A DNA stretch of 64,000 nucleotides from CAVVFX01 sp963747535 (GTDB taxonomy: Bacteria > Acidobacteriota > Terriglobia > Bryobacterales > Bryobacteraceae). This document shows positions 53,315-62,444 of the stretch, piece after piece; the stretch's first letter is position 1; each line of letters starts with the position of its first letter. The translations under genes were made by a program, and so were the position numbers. The DNA lies in assembly GCA_963747535.1 (NCBI GenBank), contig CAVVFX010000023.1, forward strand, positions 1 to 64,000, written 5' to 3'. The notes below the pieces were generated by a model, which did not search any database, was not told where the DNA came from, and saw only the letters and a list, made by a program, of their open reading frames with translations.

Positions 53315-53521
53315 TCGCGTTATCGCCAGTTGTGGAGCGGTGGATTCGGCTGTGAAAGCGAGTCCCGATTCAGTCTTGAAGCGCAGGCATCCTCATTCCG
53401 ACAAAGGAAACCGCCATCGAACTGTTCCACATCTCCATCCACTTCGCAAATTCAAGTTCAGATCTTCGCAGGAATGGATGGTAAGGACGTTCTGCGCAAG
53501 AACTGTCCAGTGCGCAATTAG

Positions 53522-53842
53522 GCGACGTAACCGAAGTGAGTCACCTGGGTTGAACCACCATATGTCCGGGGCCAGCCGAGAGTTGGAAGCACACCTAGCC
53601 AAATTCGCCCGACCGCATGATAGAAGTGGAATTAGGTATTGGATGTTGTGCCGCCGACGGAACGAGCCCGCGGGATCGCGATCATCGTTGTGGTGGCAAA
53701 AGTTCCTTGATAATTGAAATTTTTGGAACAGGAATCAGGCAATCCAAATTGGCTTCGTTTCGTAATAAAGGCTACCAGCCAGTCCGGGCCGCCTCGGATT
53801 GGCTTCGTTTCGCCACGTAGTGCCTGACTGTCGCTTGAGTCA
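53522..53842 (-). repeat. Inverted copy of composite-repeat tail and GAAACGAAGCC units
   Basis: Read on the minus strand it matches 31896-32357: the GGTTCAACCCAGGTGA-like part near 53540, CCACTTCTATCATG at 53617-53629, the CCTGATTCCTGTTCC stretch near 53725-53740, and two ATTGGCTTCGTTTCG units (53748-53812). Confidence 0.75.
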
Positions 53843-54046
53843 ATTGGCTCTTCCGAGAATATCGCGCAACGCCGGTGCGAGATGGGCGGCAAGTCACCTC
53901 AAATCTTCGACTTATCTGCGTTCATCTGTGTTCATCCCTGCGGCCCTTGCCTTTTCTCTTTTACGTCCGTACAATCCGCGCCAGCTGTGTTCGGTCTCAA
54001 TTTTCATTTCCTGGGGTGACCGCGCGTATGGCGGTCAAGGCTTTCG
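53843..54046 (-). repeat. About 205-bp dispersed element, copy 3 (inverted)
   Basis: Reverse complement of the 31245-31450 element. It lies head-to-tail with copy 4 and differs from it at about one position, so this duplication is recent. Confidence 0.88.
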
Positions 54047-54245
54047 TTCTTCCGAAAATATCGCGCAACGCCGGTGCGAGATGGGCGGCAAGTCACCTCA
54101 AATCTTCGACTTATCTGCGTTCATCTGTGTTCATCCCTGCGGCCCTTGCCTTTTCTCTTTTACGTCCGTACAATCCGCGCCAGCTGTGTTCGGTCTCAAT
54201 TTTCATTTCCTGGGGTGACCGCGCGTATGGCGGTCAAGGCTTTCG
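54047..54245 (-). repeat. About 205-bp dispersed element, copy 4 (inverted)
   Basis: Tandem copy of 53843-54046. Apparent 139- and 145-codon frames crossing copies 3 and 4 are repeat translations, not genes. Confidence 0.88.
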
Positions 54246-54517
54246 TTTCGCAAAAGAAGCACTGAGCCAGTTCCGGGCTCCTTGGATTGGGTTCGTTTCG
54301 CCGGTGCCCTGACCATCACTCAGTCAGATTGGCTTCGTTTCGCAAAAAAACGACTGCCCAGGCACCGAGGTCTGTGTCACGGCTATGCACTCTGTCAGAC
54401 GGCCGGCCAGCGATTGCGGCTTGACGGCCGTTACATACCTCAGCTGCGACAACTCGGGGTGTTAATGCAACTCGCTCCTCACTCCTAATTCCTGGACGGA
54501 AAGGCTACGCACCTTAA
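54246..54517 (-). repeat. Further GAAACGAAGCC units and outer edge of the inverted composite repeat
   Basis: TTGGGTTCGTTTCG and ATTGGCTTCGTTTCG units (54288-54343) and, at 54486-54517, the reverse complement of the 31592-31622 motif (CCTGGACGGAAAGGCTACGC). Confidence 0.7.
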
Positions 54518-54560
54518 CAAACCACAAAGACCAATGGTCTCGACAACGGCGGACTTAGCC

Positions 54561-56162
54561 TTATTCATTGAGGTCGAAGGTAAAGATCGAGCTTCCGGAT
54601 GCAACGGCGATGACTTGTTTGCCTTCAGACAGGTAAGTCATCGCGCTGCCGCGGATCCTGCCGCCTGTATTCTGGCGCCATACTGGTTTGCCGGTCTCGG
54701 CATCCAACGCGAAGACGTATCCCTCGTCGCTGCCGCCGAAGATCAGCTGACCGGCAGTCGAAAGCACACCAGCCGTGGGCATGGTTAACAGGGGAAAATC
54801 CCAGACTCGCTCGCCCGTCCTGGGATTGAGGGCGCGGATGGCGCCATGTCCCGGGTGATCCTTTAAGTCGCCGACGGGAACGCTCCCAATGTACCGGTTA
54901 CCGGGTGAGTACTCCTGCTCACCTTTATAGTAAGTACCGCCATACTCCCATACCGTCAGGTAGAACAGCTTGGTAAGTGGGCTGTAACTGGGCGAGTACC
55001 AGTTGGTCGATCCCTGTACCCCAGGCCATAACTCCGTACCTTCCGGGGTTGGATCGATGCCAGGCAAGCGAATCGGACGGCCACTCGAATCTAATCCCTT
55101 GGCCCAGGTCTGCTTGGCGAAAGGTTTTCCAAACAGGAATTTTCCCGTCTCCCGATCCAGCACATAGTAGAAGCTGTCGCGGTGGGCCCAATACACCAGT
55201 TTGCGCTGGCGGCCTTCCCATTCGCCATCCACCAGGACAGGAACCTGTACGGCATCCCAGTCGTGGGTATCGTGGGGAACAAACTGGAAGTGCCACTTCA
55301 ACTGTCCGGTGTCGGCATTTAATGCGATGGCGCTATCCGCGTACAGATTATCTCCCGGGCGCAGATCGCCATTCCAATCCGGCGACGGGTTGCCCGTCCC
55401 CCAGATAATCAGGTTGAGTTCAGGGTCGTACGAACCGGTCACCCAGGTCGGGGCACCGCCGGTTTTCCAGGCGTCTCCCGACCAGGTATCGCTGCCTGCC
55501 TGGCCAGGTTCGGGAATCGTCCAAAAACGCCATCTCCTCTTCCCACTGGCCGCGTCATAGGCGTCGAGAAAGCCGCGGATGCCGTATTCACCGCCGCTGA
55601 TGCCGCAGACGATCATGTCCTTCACGGCGAGCGGCGCCACGGTGATGCTGTGGCCCGTCCGGTCGTCGGCTACCTGGATGTCCCACAAGACCGCGCCCGT
55701 CTTGGCATCGAGCGCCACCAGATGCGCGTCCACCGTGCCCACAAACACGCGATCTCCCAGCACGGCCACTCCACGATTTACCTGCCCGCAGCACGTGTTG
55801 ATCTTGCTAGGCAAGGCGCGCTGATAACGCCAGTAACGGCGGCCCGTCGCCGCATCCAGGGCCACCACGTTGCTGGGTGGTTCGCTGATGTACATGACTC
55901 CATCCACCACCAGCGGCGTCGTCTCCACCGGGTGCAGGGTGGGCATCTGGTACACCCACTTCACTCTCAGTTTGGATGCGTTCTCGCGGCGTATCTCATG
56001 GAGCGAACTGTAGCGCCAACTGTTATAGCCGCCGGAATACGTCAGCCAATTTTGACTTTCTTTGGCTGCATTGAGGAGCCGCTCATAGGTTACCTGTGCC
56101 CGTGCAATTCCGGTCACAACCAGGCTCAGCGCCGCAGCGACAGTCAGAACGCGGCGTCTCAC
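54561..56162 (-). CDS. PQQ-dependent alcohol dehydrogenase-type quinoprotein
   Basis: 533 residues with a signal peptide (LTVAAALSLVVTGIARA). TW-docking blades ('VALDAATGRRYWRYQRA', 'ALDAKTGAVLWDIQVADD') make the eight-bladed propeller. NTCCGQVNRG holds the vicinal Cys pair whose disulfide covers PQQ, and PHDTHDWDAV carries the catalytic Asp. It oxidises an alcohol in the periplasm. Its start overlaps the upstream cytochrome stop (ATGA), the same arrangement as in 48951-51418. Confidence 0.9.
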   Translation of the reverse strand: MRRRVLTVAAALSLVVTGIARAQVTYERLLNAAKESQNWLTYSGGYNSWRYSSLHEIRRENASKLRVKWVYQMPTLHPVETTPLVVDGVMYISEPPSNVVALDAATGRRYWRYQRALPSKINTCCGQVNRGVAVLGDRVFVGTVDAHLVALDAKTGAVLWDIQVADDRTGHSITVAPLAVKDMIVCGISGGEYGIRGFLDAYDAASGKRRWRFWTIPEPGQAGSDTWSGDAWKTGGAPTWVTGSYDPELNLIIWGTGNPSPDWNGDLRPGDNLYADSAIALNADTGQLKWHFQFVPHDTHDWDAVQVPVLVDGEWEGRQRKLVYWAHRDSFYYVLDRETGKFLFGKPFAKQTWAKGLDSSGRPIRLPGIDPTPEGTELWPGVQGSTNWYSPSYSPLTKLFYLTVWEYGGTYYKGEQEYSPGNRYIGSVPVGDLKDHPGHGAIRALNPRTGERVWDFPLLTMPTAGVLSTAGQLIFGGSDEGYVFALDAETGKPVWRQNTGGRIRGSAMTYLSEGKQVIAVASGSSIFTFDLNE

Positions 56163-56932
56163 CGGGATCCTCCGTCAGGCCGCAACGACGATAGATAGGC
56201 AACTATATCCTGGATCTGGCTACCGCTCAACGAGGTCTTATAGGATGGCATCTGCGATCTCCTCTCGATCTTGTAATCCAGCAAGGCGCCCTTGTCGAAC
56301 GAATGGAGCTGTTCGTGCGTATCGATCAGCTGAACCGTGTAAGTATCCTCGTTCATGAGAAATCCTTGATATACCTTGCCGGCACTATCCCGGAAGCTAA
56401 CGATCCGGTAGCGCGGGCTCACGTCGGCATTGGGATCGATGATCGACTGGCGCAGGTACTCAGCGGAGCGTGTCTGGCCGGCATGTGTGAGATCGGGTCC
56501 GAGCCTGCCTCCCTCGCCGCTGATCCGGTGACACTGCAGACAGCCGCTGGACCGAACCAGCATGGCGCCACGTTGCGGGTCGCCGGCTACGCTCCCGGTT
56601 CGGGCGGCATTCAGGGAACGAAGGTAAGCCACAATTTGCCAGATCCTGTCCGAGGAGAAAAACAGGCCCGGCATCTCGGTCCCGGGAATGCCGCTGGAAA
56701 TATTCGCGAGGAGTTCGGCGTCCGAGCTACCGTGATAGAACTGGCCGTTAGCCAGATTCGGCCCCAGCCCTCCCTCGCCGTTAGTACCGTGACAGGTGGC
56801 GCAGTGCGAGCGGAAGGTCTTGGCTCCCAAGGCCACGTCGGCAGGAGAAGTGTACGGATTGCTGACGGCCTGCTGCTCCTGGCCGAGCATCAGGCCTGCA
56901 GAGACGACAGGCAACAGCAGTAGGTATCTCAT
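56159..56932 (-). CDS. Di-haem cytochrome c, partner of PQQ dehydrogenase
   Basis: 257 residues from ATG 56932, which starts the signal peptide RYLLLLPVVSAGLMLG; the longer frame to 56968 adds 12 polar residues. Two haem sites: CATCH (in 'FRSHCATCHGTNGEGGLGPN') and CLQCH (in 'VRSSGCLQCHRISGEGGRLG'), each followed by its Met-ligand region (GTEMPGLFF, RRSQMPSYK). It is the likely electron acceptor of the quinoprotein that follows it in the operon. Confidence 0.87.
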   Translation of the reverse strand: MRYLLLLPVVSAGLMLGQEQQAVSNPYTSPADVALGAKTFRSHCATCHGTNGEGGLGPNLANGQFYHGSSDAELLANISSGIPGTEMPGLFFSSDRIWQIVAYLRSLNAARTGSVAGDPQRGAMLVRSSGCLQCHRISGEGGRLGPDLTHAGQTRSAEYLRQSIIDPNADVSPRYRIVSFRDSAGKVYQGFLMNEDTYTVQLIDTHEQLHSFDKGALLDYKIERRSQMPSYKTSLSGSQIQDIVAYLSSLRPDGGSR

Positions 56933-56988
56933 TCCACTCTCTGGTAAGAGTAGCTCGCTAAAATTCAACGCGCAACTAAACGGTCGTG

Positions 56989-57018
56989 GGGCAGACCGTC
57001 GTCGTTAGCGGTCTGCCC
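56989..57018. repeat. Dispersed palindrome GGGCAGACCG...CGGTCTGCCC
   Basis: Ten-base perfect arms with a 10-base loop in the gap between two minus-strand genes. Same family as 12376, 15476 and 58320. Confidence 0.75.
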
Positions 57019-57060
57019 GGCTGCGCGGGAGCGTGCGGCTGCTGCGGAAATGGCCAAACT

Positions 57061-58032
57061 CTAGCGGGGCGGGCCGCCACCCCGGCCCCCGGGAGGCGCC
57101 TGACGGGGACGGCTCGCCTGAGCCAACAGCTCGGCAAATTCAGCTTTCGTCATCTTCAGTTTTTCGGGATGAGCGTCAACCCACTTTCCCAGAGCGGCAA
57201 ATTTTTCGGGCGTCCAGCCCCCTTCGAATGATGCGCCGTTCTTGCCTTGACTATTCAACTCAAAGTTAAAGGCATCTTGCAGGTTGGTAAATTCGGCCTT
57301 GTTGATGGCACCCGCGGCCAGCGTTGCGGGAATAAAGATAACTCCGTCCCGCTTGGCCAGCACCAGGTCGCCGGGCAGCACCACGGCCCGTCCAATGCGA
57401 ATCGGAACGTTGATCCCCGTCAGTTGCATTTGCGCCCATGCCGATGGATCGTAGCCCCGATAGAACCCATTAAGATTGGCGATTTCCCGATTCTCCTCCG
57501 CATCCCGGATGCCGGCATCGAAGATGAATCCCGAATGGGTGTGGGCGGCGATGCCGCTGCCAAGGTTGGAGCCGATCAGGGTGCCTTCAATGACCTTCCC
57601 GTAGCCGTCGCAGACCATCGTGTCTCCCATCTGTAGTTCATTGATCACCCAACTATTACTCCCGCTGACGCGTCCCTCCGCCTTGCCTTCGGCACCGATT
57701 GCAGCCGCCATGTCGGGCCGCCGCGGCATGAATTGCGCCGTGAGTGCCCGGCCGGCAAACGGCTTGTCGGTGTGGAGACCCTGCCAGCCACCCTCGAACT
57801 CGTTGGTGTAGCCTTGGCCCCGTAGATAGTCCCACACATCTTCAATCGACACATCCAACGCGCGCTCGAGCAGATTGTCCGCGACTTTGGGGCGTCCGTC
57901 GGGGAAGCGCTCACCTTTCCATTCCGACGTGTAAAACATCATCTGTTCCTTGGTCTGCTTGATTTGAGCGAAGGCTGTCGACGATCCGGCGGCAGCCCAG
58001 GCGATTAAAACAGTCAAGATGATCTTTTTCAT
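57061..58032 (-). CDS. Secreted RraA-like protein
   Basis: 323 residues from ATG 58032 (AAGGAG 6-7 bases upstream, signal peptide IILTVLIAWAAAGSSTAFA). The swivelling-barrel RraA core is visible: 'GDTMVCDGYGKVIEGTLIGS', 'SGFIFDAGIRDAEENREI' and 'VVLPGDLVLAKRDGVIFIPA'. Members act as 4-hydroxy-4-methyl-2-oxoglutarate aldolases or as RNase E regulators; export of this one argues against the RNase role. The C-terminal Pro/Gly/Arg-rich tail (PRQAPPGGRGGGPPR) is unusual. Confidence 0.82.
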   Translation of the reverse strand: MKKIILTVLIAWAAAGSSTAFAQIKQTKEQMMFYTSEWKGERFPDGRPKVADNLLERALDVSIEDVWDYLRGQGYTNEFEGGWQGLHTDKPFAGRALTAQFMPRRPDMAAAIGAEGKAEGRVSGSNSWVINELQMGDTMVCDGYGKVIEGTLIGSNLGSGIAAHTHSGFIFDAGIRDAEENREIANLNGFYRGYDPSAWAQMQLTGINVPIRIGRAVVLPGDLVLAKRDGVIFIPATLAAGAINKAEFTNLQDAFNFELNSQGKNGASFEGGWTPEKFAALGKWVDAHPEKLKMTKAEFAELLAQASRPRQAPPGGRGGGPPR

Positions 58033-58207
58033 AGAACTCCTTTTCTCCACTTGGTTATAGCATTTGAGCCGGGGCACCACCGGCATCAACAGTACGCTCG
58101 TGTCATCGGCGCACTTCCCGCGCCTGGAATTGAACATACGACCGGCATCTTATCGCAGGCCATCGTGCGCTGCAGGGGTGAGCGACGGAATGAGCGAAAG
58201 TTAAGGA

Positions 58208-61200
58208 ATGGACACCAGCGAGGCAACACGCGTACTCGCGGATTCGTCATTTTATTACATGTCTCGAAACGATGAGGGGCGATCCCGGGAGAAGACGTCT
58301 ACTCGGCTGCTGCGCAACCGGGCAGACCACGAAAGACGATGGTCTGCCCCACGACAGAACTGCTGCCGGCGGTCGCTGGCCGACAGACGACAAAAAACGA
58401 TCGTCTGTCGTACGGGGATTCTGTGCGGTCTGTTGTTTGCCTCTGTTTGCGGGTTCGCGCAGACCAGCGCCCGGCCCATGGCATTGCTGCAATCCCGCTA
58501 CGAAATTCGCCCGGGCGAGCCGGCCGAGATCGCGGCGCAAGGAGAGACGCTCGATTTTCTGTTGAAGGCCAAGAGCCGGCACCTTTCGAAAGAGGGCCTG
58601 GTGGCCGGGCCGGATCATGCGGGGAGCCGAATTCTGCTGGCGGCATCGTTGCGGACAAAACCCGGCGAGTACACGGTCACGCTCTCCGCCTCGAGCGCCA
58701 CGGGCGAGGAGCGGCAAACCGCTCTGGATGTGGTGGTGGAGCCTCTCTTGACCGTGCCATCCGGCTCAACCCGTCCGCCCGTGGTGCTGTTAAATGGATG
58801 GGAAACAGGCTTCACGGGCACTTGTCCCATATCGGCTGACTCCACGGGCACGTTCGGCAACCTGGCTCAGTACCTGCTGAGTGACGGCGTTCCAACGGTG
58901 TTTTTTTTTGACAACTGCGCGGAGGATCCGAATCAACCCATCGAAACTTTAGGCAACGATCTGGGAACGGTCCTGAACTCTATCCAGTACGATACCGGCG
59001 CACAGGTTCCCCAGATTGACCTGGTGGGGTTCAGTATGGGCGGATTAATCGCCAGAAGCTATCTGGCCGGGCTCCAACTCGCCGGAAACTATCTGCCGCC
59101 GGCCACTACACTAGTCCGTAAGCTGGTTCTGATTGCCACGCCAAACTTCGGTTCTTTCGTCGCCGGCAACTATAGCACTGAAATTGGAACCGGAACCCAG
59201 GATGCCGAGATGGAACCCGGCAGTTCGTTTTTGTGGAACCTGGCCACCTGGAACCAGCGCGGCGACGATCTGCGCGGGGTGGACACGATCGCGGTGATCG
59301 GCAATGCCGGCTACTACATCCCCAGCTTGTCGTCGAGTACCGAGCTCGCGAATGCCAGCGATGGACTGGAATCGCTGACCAGTTCCTCACTCGGCTTTGT
59401 CGCCTCGCCAGTTGAGACATCCGGCACGCGCATCGTACCTTATTGCGCCGTAGATCCAAGCGCGTTTACGAATGTCAGCTTCGGCAGTTACCTGTGCAAT
59501 GCCCCTGGTATCGCCAATGTCACCAGCACGACGCAGCTTACCGGCGAAATCGTCCGGTCATTTCTCGGCGGCACCACGGCCTGGTCGTCTATTGGGACCG
59601 CACCGGCGACGGATCCTTATTTGAGCAAGAACGGGGCACTGTACGTTTCGCTGGTGAGTGCCAGCGGCGTTTACGCGTCCGACTTGACCTCGGTTGGATT
59701 CGGGACCGTGCCGCTCCAGGATGGCGGCGATATCGGCACCATCTTCTACTACGACTTTATTTTAGGCACGGGCACGATTACGCTTGCCAGCCAATCGCTG
59801 GGCACCGTCAACTGCGGTTCGCTGGCGCTGCCGCTCGGTTCCACGTCGACGGAGCGCTGCAAAATCGCCACGAACATTTTTACCGTGACGCCGCTGGTAA
59901 GCGGTAGCGGGCGGACGGTCACCGCCGGCGGCACTGTCACGCTGAACGCCGCGATGAACTCGAGCTTTGGTACGCAATGCAATGGCTGCAAGGTTCAGGC
60001 TCAGCAAGCCGGGTCCACGACGGTGCAGACACTCACAGTCTCGTCGTGGACGAACTCGGCGATTACGGCGAAGCTTCCGGCCGGCCTGACGGGATTGCTG
60101 ACCATCAGCGTGTCCGCGTCAGCGGGCTCCGACAACATCGGAGTGATTGCCGAGACGGCCTCTACCATCGCGGTGACTCCAACGAGTTTGCAATTCACCG
60201 CTGCGGTGGGCGGAACGGCTCCGGCTGCGCAGTCGATCGACATCACCAATAGCGGAACCGGCACGCTCGCCTGGACGGCGACGTCGAGCCAACCCTGGTT
60301 AACCCTGTCAGCCGCATCCGGCACGGCGCCGTCGACTCCCGCGGTCTCGGTTTCGCCAGCGGGGTTGAGCGCGGGCACGTACACTGGCATGATTCAGATC
60401 TCGGCTACAGGCGCGTCCAACAGTCCGGTGTCGGTCGGCGTGACGCTCACAGTGGCCGTTGCGACACCGGCTCTGGCGGTTACGCCGCAGACGCTCTCCT
60501 TCCAGTACACGGCCGGCGGTGCGTTTCCGGCTGCACAAAATCTATCGATTGCCAACGCCGGAGCGGGAACGCTCTCCTGGACAGCCTCCGCTAATTCGTT
60601 CTGGATCGCTCTTTCCGCTACCTCCGGCAGTACTCCAGGCACACTTTCGATTTCGGCCAACGGGGCAAACCTGGCAGCGGGGTCTTACGCCGGCACCGTG
60701 ACGGTCGCTTCGACGACTGCCGGCGTGAGTCCAGTTGCCATACCTGTGACGCTGGTGGTGCAAGGTACGCAAACCGCGGGGACGGTTACCGGGGTAGTGA
60801 ACGCCGGGAGCTTCCAGGCCGCTATCGCGCCGGCTACCTGGATCTCCATCTTCGGCACGAATCTTTCCGCGCTCACCTACTCGTGGCAGGCCAGCGATTT
60901 CGTGAATGGAACGCTGCCGACTTCTCTCGAAGGAGTGTCGGTGACGGTCGACGGACTGCCCGCCTACATCGGGTACATCAGCCCCACGCAGATCAACGTG
61001 CTGGCTCCTGACGATACGACGGTGGGTCTGGTACAGGTACAGGTGACCACGGCACAGCAGCCCAGCAACGCCGTGACGGTACAGGAAAATGCGTTCTCGG
61101 CGGCGTTCCTTACTTTTAATGGCACATACGTGGCCGCGCTCCACGCGGACTATAGTCTGGTCGGGGCGCCGAACCTGCTGCCAGGCGTGACGACGACTCC

Positions 61201-61486
61201 GGCCCACCCCGGGGAGACCATCCTGATCTACGGAGTGGGATTCGGTCCGGCAAATCCGCCGCAACCCACGGGGCAACTGGTGACGGCGGCGGCGCCGCTG
61301 GCGAACCCTGTTACGTTTACGATCGGGGGGCAGGCGGCGCAAGTTCAGTACGCCGGCCTGGTGGAATCGGGCTTGTACCAGTTCAACGTAACCGTGCCGG
61401 CTCTTCCTAACGGCGATGCCGCAGTACTGGCAAACATATCAGGCCTGGCCACCCAGACAGGAGTCCTGCTCACGGTGCAGCAGTAA
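58208..61486 (+). CDS. Secreted lipase-like alpha/beta hydrolase with BACON-like and TIGR03437 domains
   Basis: Up to 1092 residues, start uncertain. The frame is open from ATG 58208 and 58259, but 58320-58410 is made of two dispersed palindromes, and the hydrophobic export segment (ILCGLLFASVCGFAQ) comes only at about residue 72, with no ATG nearby. The hydrolase domain has VGFSMGGLIARSYL (nucleophile Ser near residue 276) and 'LLNGWETGFTGTCPISADST', fitting PGAP1/lipase-type enzymes. Two BACON-like repeats follow (LQFTAAVGGTAPAAQSIDIT; LSFQYTAGGAFPAAQNLSIA), then the TIGR03437 module to the end. Expected role: extracellular esterase attached or secreted through its C-terminus. Confidence 0.82.
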   Translation: MDTSEATRVLADSSFYYMSRNDEGRSREKTSTRLLRNRADHERRWSAPRQNCCRRSLADRRQKTIVCRTGILCGLLFASVCGFAQTSARPMALLQSRYEIRPGEPAEIAAQGETLDFLLKAKSRHLSKEGLVAGPDHAGSRILLAASLRTKPGEYTVTLSASSATGEERQTALDVVVEPLLTVPSGSTRPPVVLLNGWETGFTGTCPISADSTGTFGNLAQYLLSDGVPTVFFFDNCAEDPNQPIETLGNDLGTVLNSIQYDTGAQVPQIDLVGFSMGGLIARSYLAGLQLAGNYLPPATTLVRKLVLIATPNFGSFVAGNYSTEIGTGTQDAEMEPGSSFLWNLATWNQRGDDLRGVDTIAVIGNAGYYIPSLSSSTELANASDGLESLTSSSLGFVASPVETSGTRIVPYCAVDPSAFTNVSFGSYLCNAPGIANVTSTTQLTGEIVRSFLGGTTAWSSIGTAPATDPYLSKNGALYVSLVSASGVYASDLTSVGFGTVPLQDGGDIGTIFYYDFILGTGTITLASQSLGTVNCGSLALPLGSTSTERCKIATNIFTVTPLVSGSGRTVTAGGTVTLNAAMNSSFGTQCNGCKVQAQQAGSTTVQTLTVSSWTNSAITAKLPAGLTGLLTISVSASAGSDNIGVIAETASTIAVTPTSLQFTAAVGGTAPAAQSIDITNSGTGTLAWTATSSQPWLTLSAASGTAPSTPAVSVSPAGLSAGTYTGMIQISATGASNSPVSVGVTLTVAVATPALAVTPQTLSFQYTAGGAFPAAQNLSIANAGAGTLSWTASANSFWIALSATSGSTPGTLSISANGANLAAGSYAGTVTVASTTAGVSPVAIPVTLVVQGTQTAGTVTGVVNAGSFQAAIAPATWISIFGTNLSALTYSWQASDFVNGTLPTSLEGVSVTVDGLPAYIGYISPTQINVLAPDDTTVGLVQVQVTTAQQPSNAVTVQENAFSAAFLTFNGTYVAALHADYSLVGAPNLLPGVTTTPAHPGETILIYGVGFGPANPPQPTGQLVTAAAPLANPVTFTIGGQAAQVQYAGLVESGLYQFNVTVPALPNGDAAVLANISGLATQTGVLLTVQQ
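58320..58410. repeat. Two palindromes at the 5' end of the lipase-like gene
   Basis: GGGCAGACCA...TGGTCTGCCC (58320-58349) and CGACAGACGA...TCGTCTGTCG (58381-58410). The first belongs to the dispersed GGCAGACC family; the second looks like a diverged relative. Confidence 0.75.
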
Positions 61487-62444
61487 CCGGCAGCGGGAAG
61501 CCGGTAACTGCAATCTCCCCTTTGCCCCAAACCGCATGGCGGCCGACTCCCACCCACCGGGCGGCTTCGAGGTACGGCAGGAATTCCGTCATCTCTCCCT
61601 CGTATTCCGCGAAGCCCACGAAGCCTCCGATGGAGTGAATCTGACCGGTACGGGTACTGCGCCGCTCGATTTCCTGCCGGTGGACTTCGCAGTTGATCAT
61701 GCGCACGGCCGCGGCCCGGCTACCTATTTCCCGAAAATCGATGGCGAGCGGCCCCGGACCGTAGAGTGCGCTCAAGGTACCGATGCGGTCGCGGATGCGT
61801 CCGAAGAGAATCGGGAACTCGGGCCGGCCAGTAATTTGTTGGTTGTGTTTCAGCTCCGTCGGCGAGAGGAACTCGACGCGGATCTTACCAGGGGCCGAAC
61901 TGAGGGGAGTCAGATCGAGAGCCGCGGGTTCGATGGATATTTGCGTTGGATCCGCAGAAATGGTTCGTTCCGGGAGATGGTTGAAGGAGAGGCGCAGGAC
62001 GCGCTGCAATTCCGCCTTACTACGCTGGTTCCCAAGTCCGTCGCGGACAACGGCGGCAAAGGCGCGCACGAGATAAGCGAGGACTTCAGGGTCGAGCGAA
62101 AAAACATGCAGATCGAAATGGAATAGCTCACCCGGTTGAAAGCTGCGACCGTCAAGGTGCCGCGCGCGGAAGACGAAAGGACGCGGCGGGTCAGAGAGAC
62201 CGCTGGGACCGGAGACGGCGGGTTTGAACACCCGCGCGAGACACTCCGGGACGCCGGGGATTCGCTGGAAGATTGCGCCCATGGCTCCGCGCAACATGTT
62301 GCTCGCTTTCAAAGGCGGGAAACAGAGCGGATCTTCGGCAACGAATTCGAAGCGCAAGGGGAAAAACTGAAAGCAGGTGCTGGACGAGAGCGTCCACCCC
62401 GCAGTTGGGGCGAGATTACTCGCCTGGAGTGAGGGCTTGAGCAT
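61470..62444 (-). CDS. cas6: Cas6-like CRISPR RNA-processing endoribonuclease (solitary)
   Basis: 324 residues. The C-terminal half has the Cas6 (DUF2276/PF10040-type) signature: 'GGFVGFAEYEGEMTEFLPYL', then ARWVGVGRHAVWGKGEI, the glycine-rich loop of RAMP folds. The N-terminal 'FPLRFEFVAEDPLCFPP' and 'LRGAMGAIFQRI' match the first RAMP-like strand-helix of the same family. No repeat-spacer array or other cas gene is present in the window. The ATG lies inside the end of the upstream gene (29-base overlap), and the gene ends 17 bases into the end of the convergent lipase gene. Confidence 0.78.
   Translation of the reverse strand: MLKPSLQASNLAPTAGWTLSSSTCFQFFPLRFEFVAEDPLCFPPLKASNMLRGAMGAIFQRIPGVPECLARVFKPAVSGPSGLSDPPRPFVFRARHLDGRSFQPGELFHFDLHVFSLDPEVLAYLVRAFAAVVRDGLGNQRSKAELQRVLRLSFNHLPERTISADPTQISIEPAALDLTPLSSAPGKIRVEFLSPTELKHNQQITGRPEFPILFGRIRDRIGTLSALYGPGPLAIDFREIGSRAAAVRMINCEVHRQEIERRSTRTGQIHSIGGFVGFAEYEGEMTEFLPYLEAARWVGVGRHAVWGKGEIAVTGFPLPVTAAP

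Noticed and set aside
53799..54312. 139- and 145-codon ORFs in the tandem 205-bp repeats
   Set aside because: Their translations repeat each other because the DNA is duplicated; no ribosome-binding site or family.
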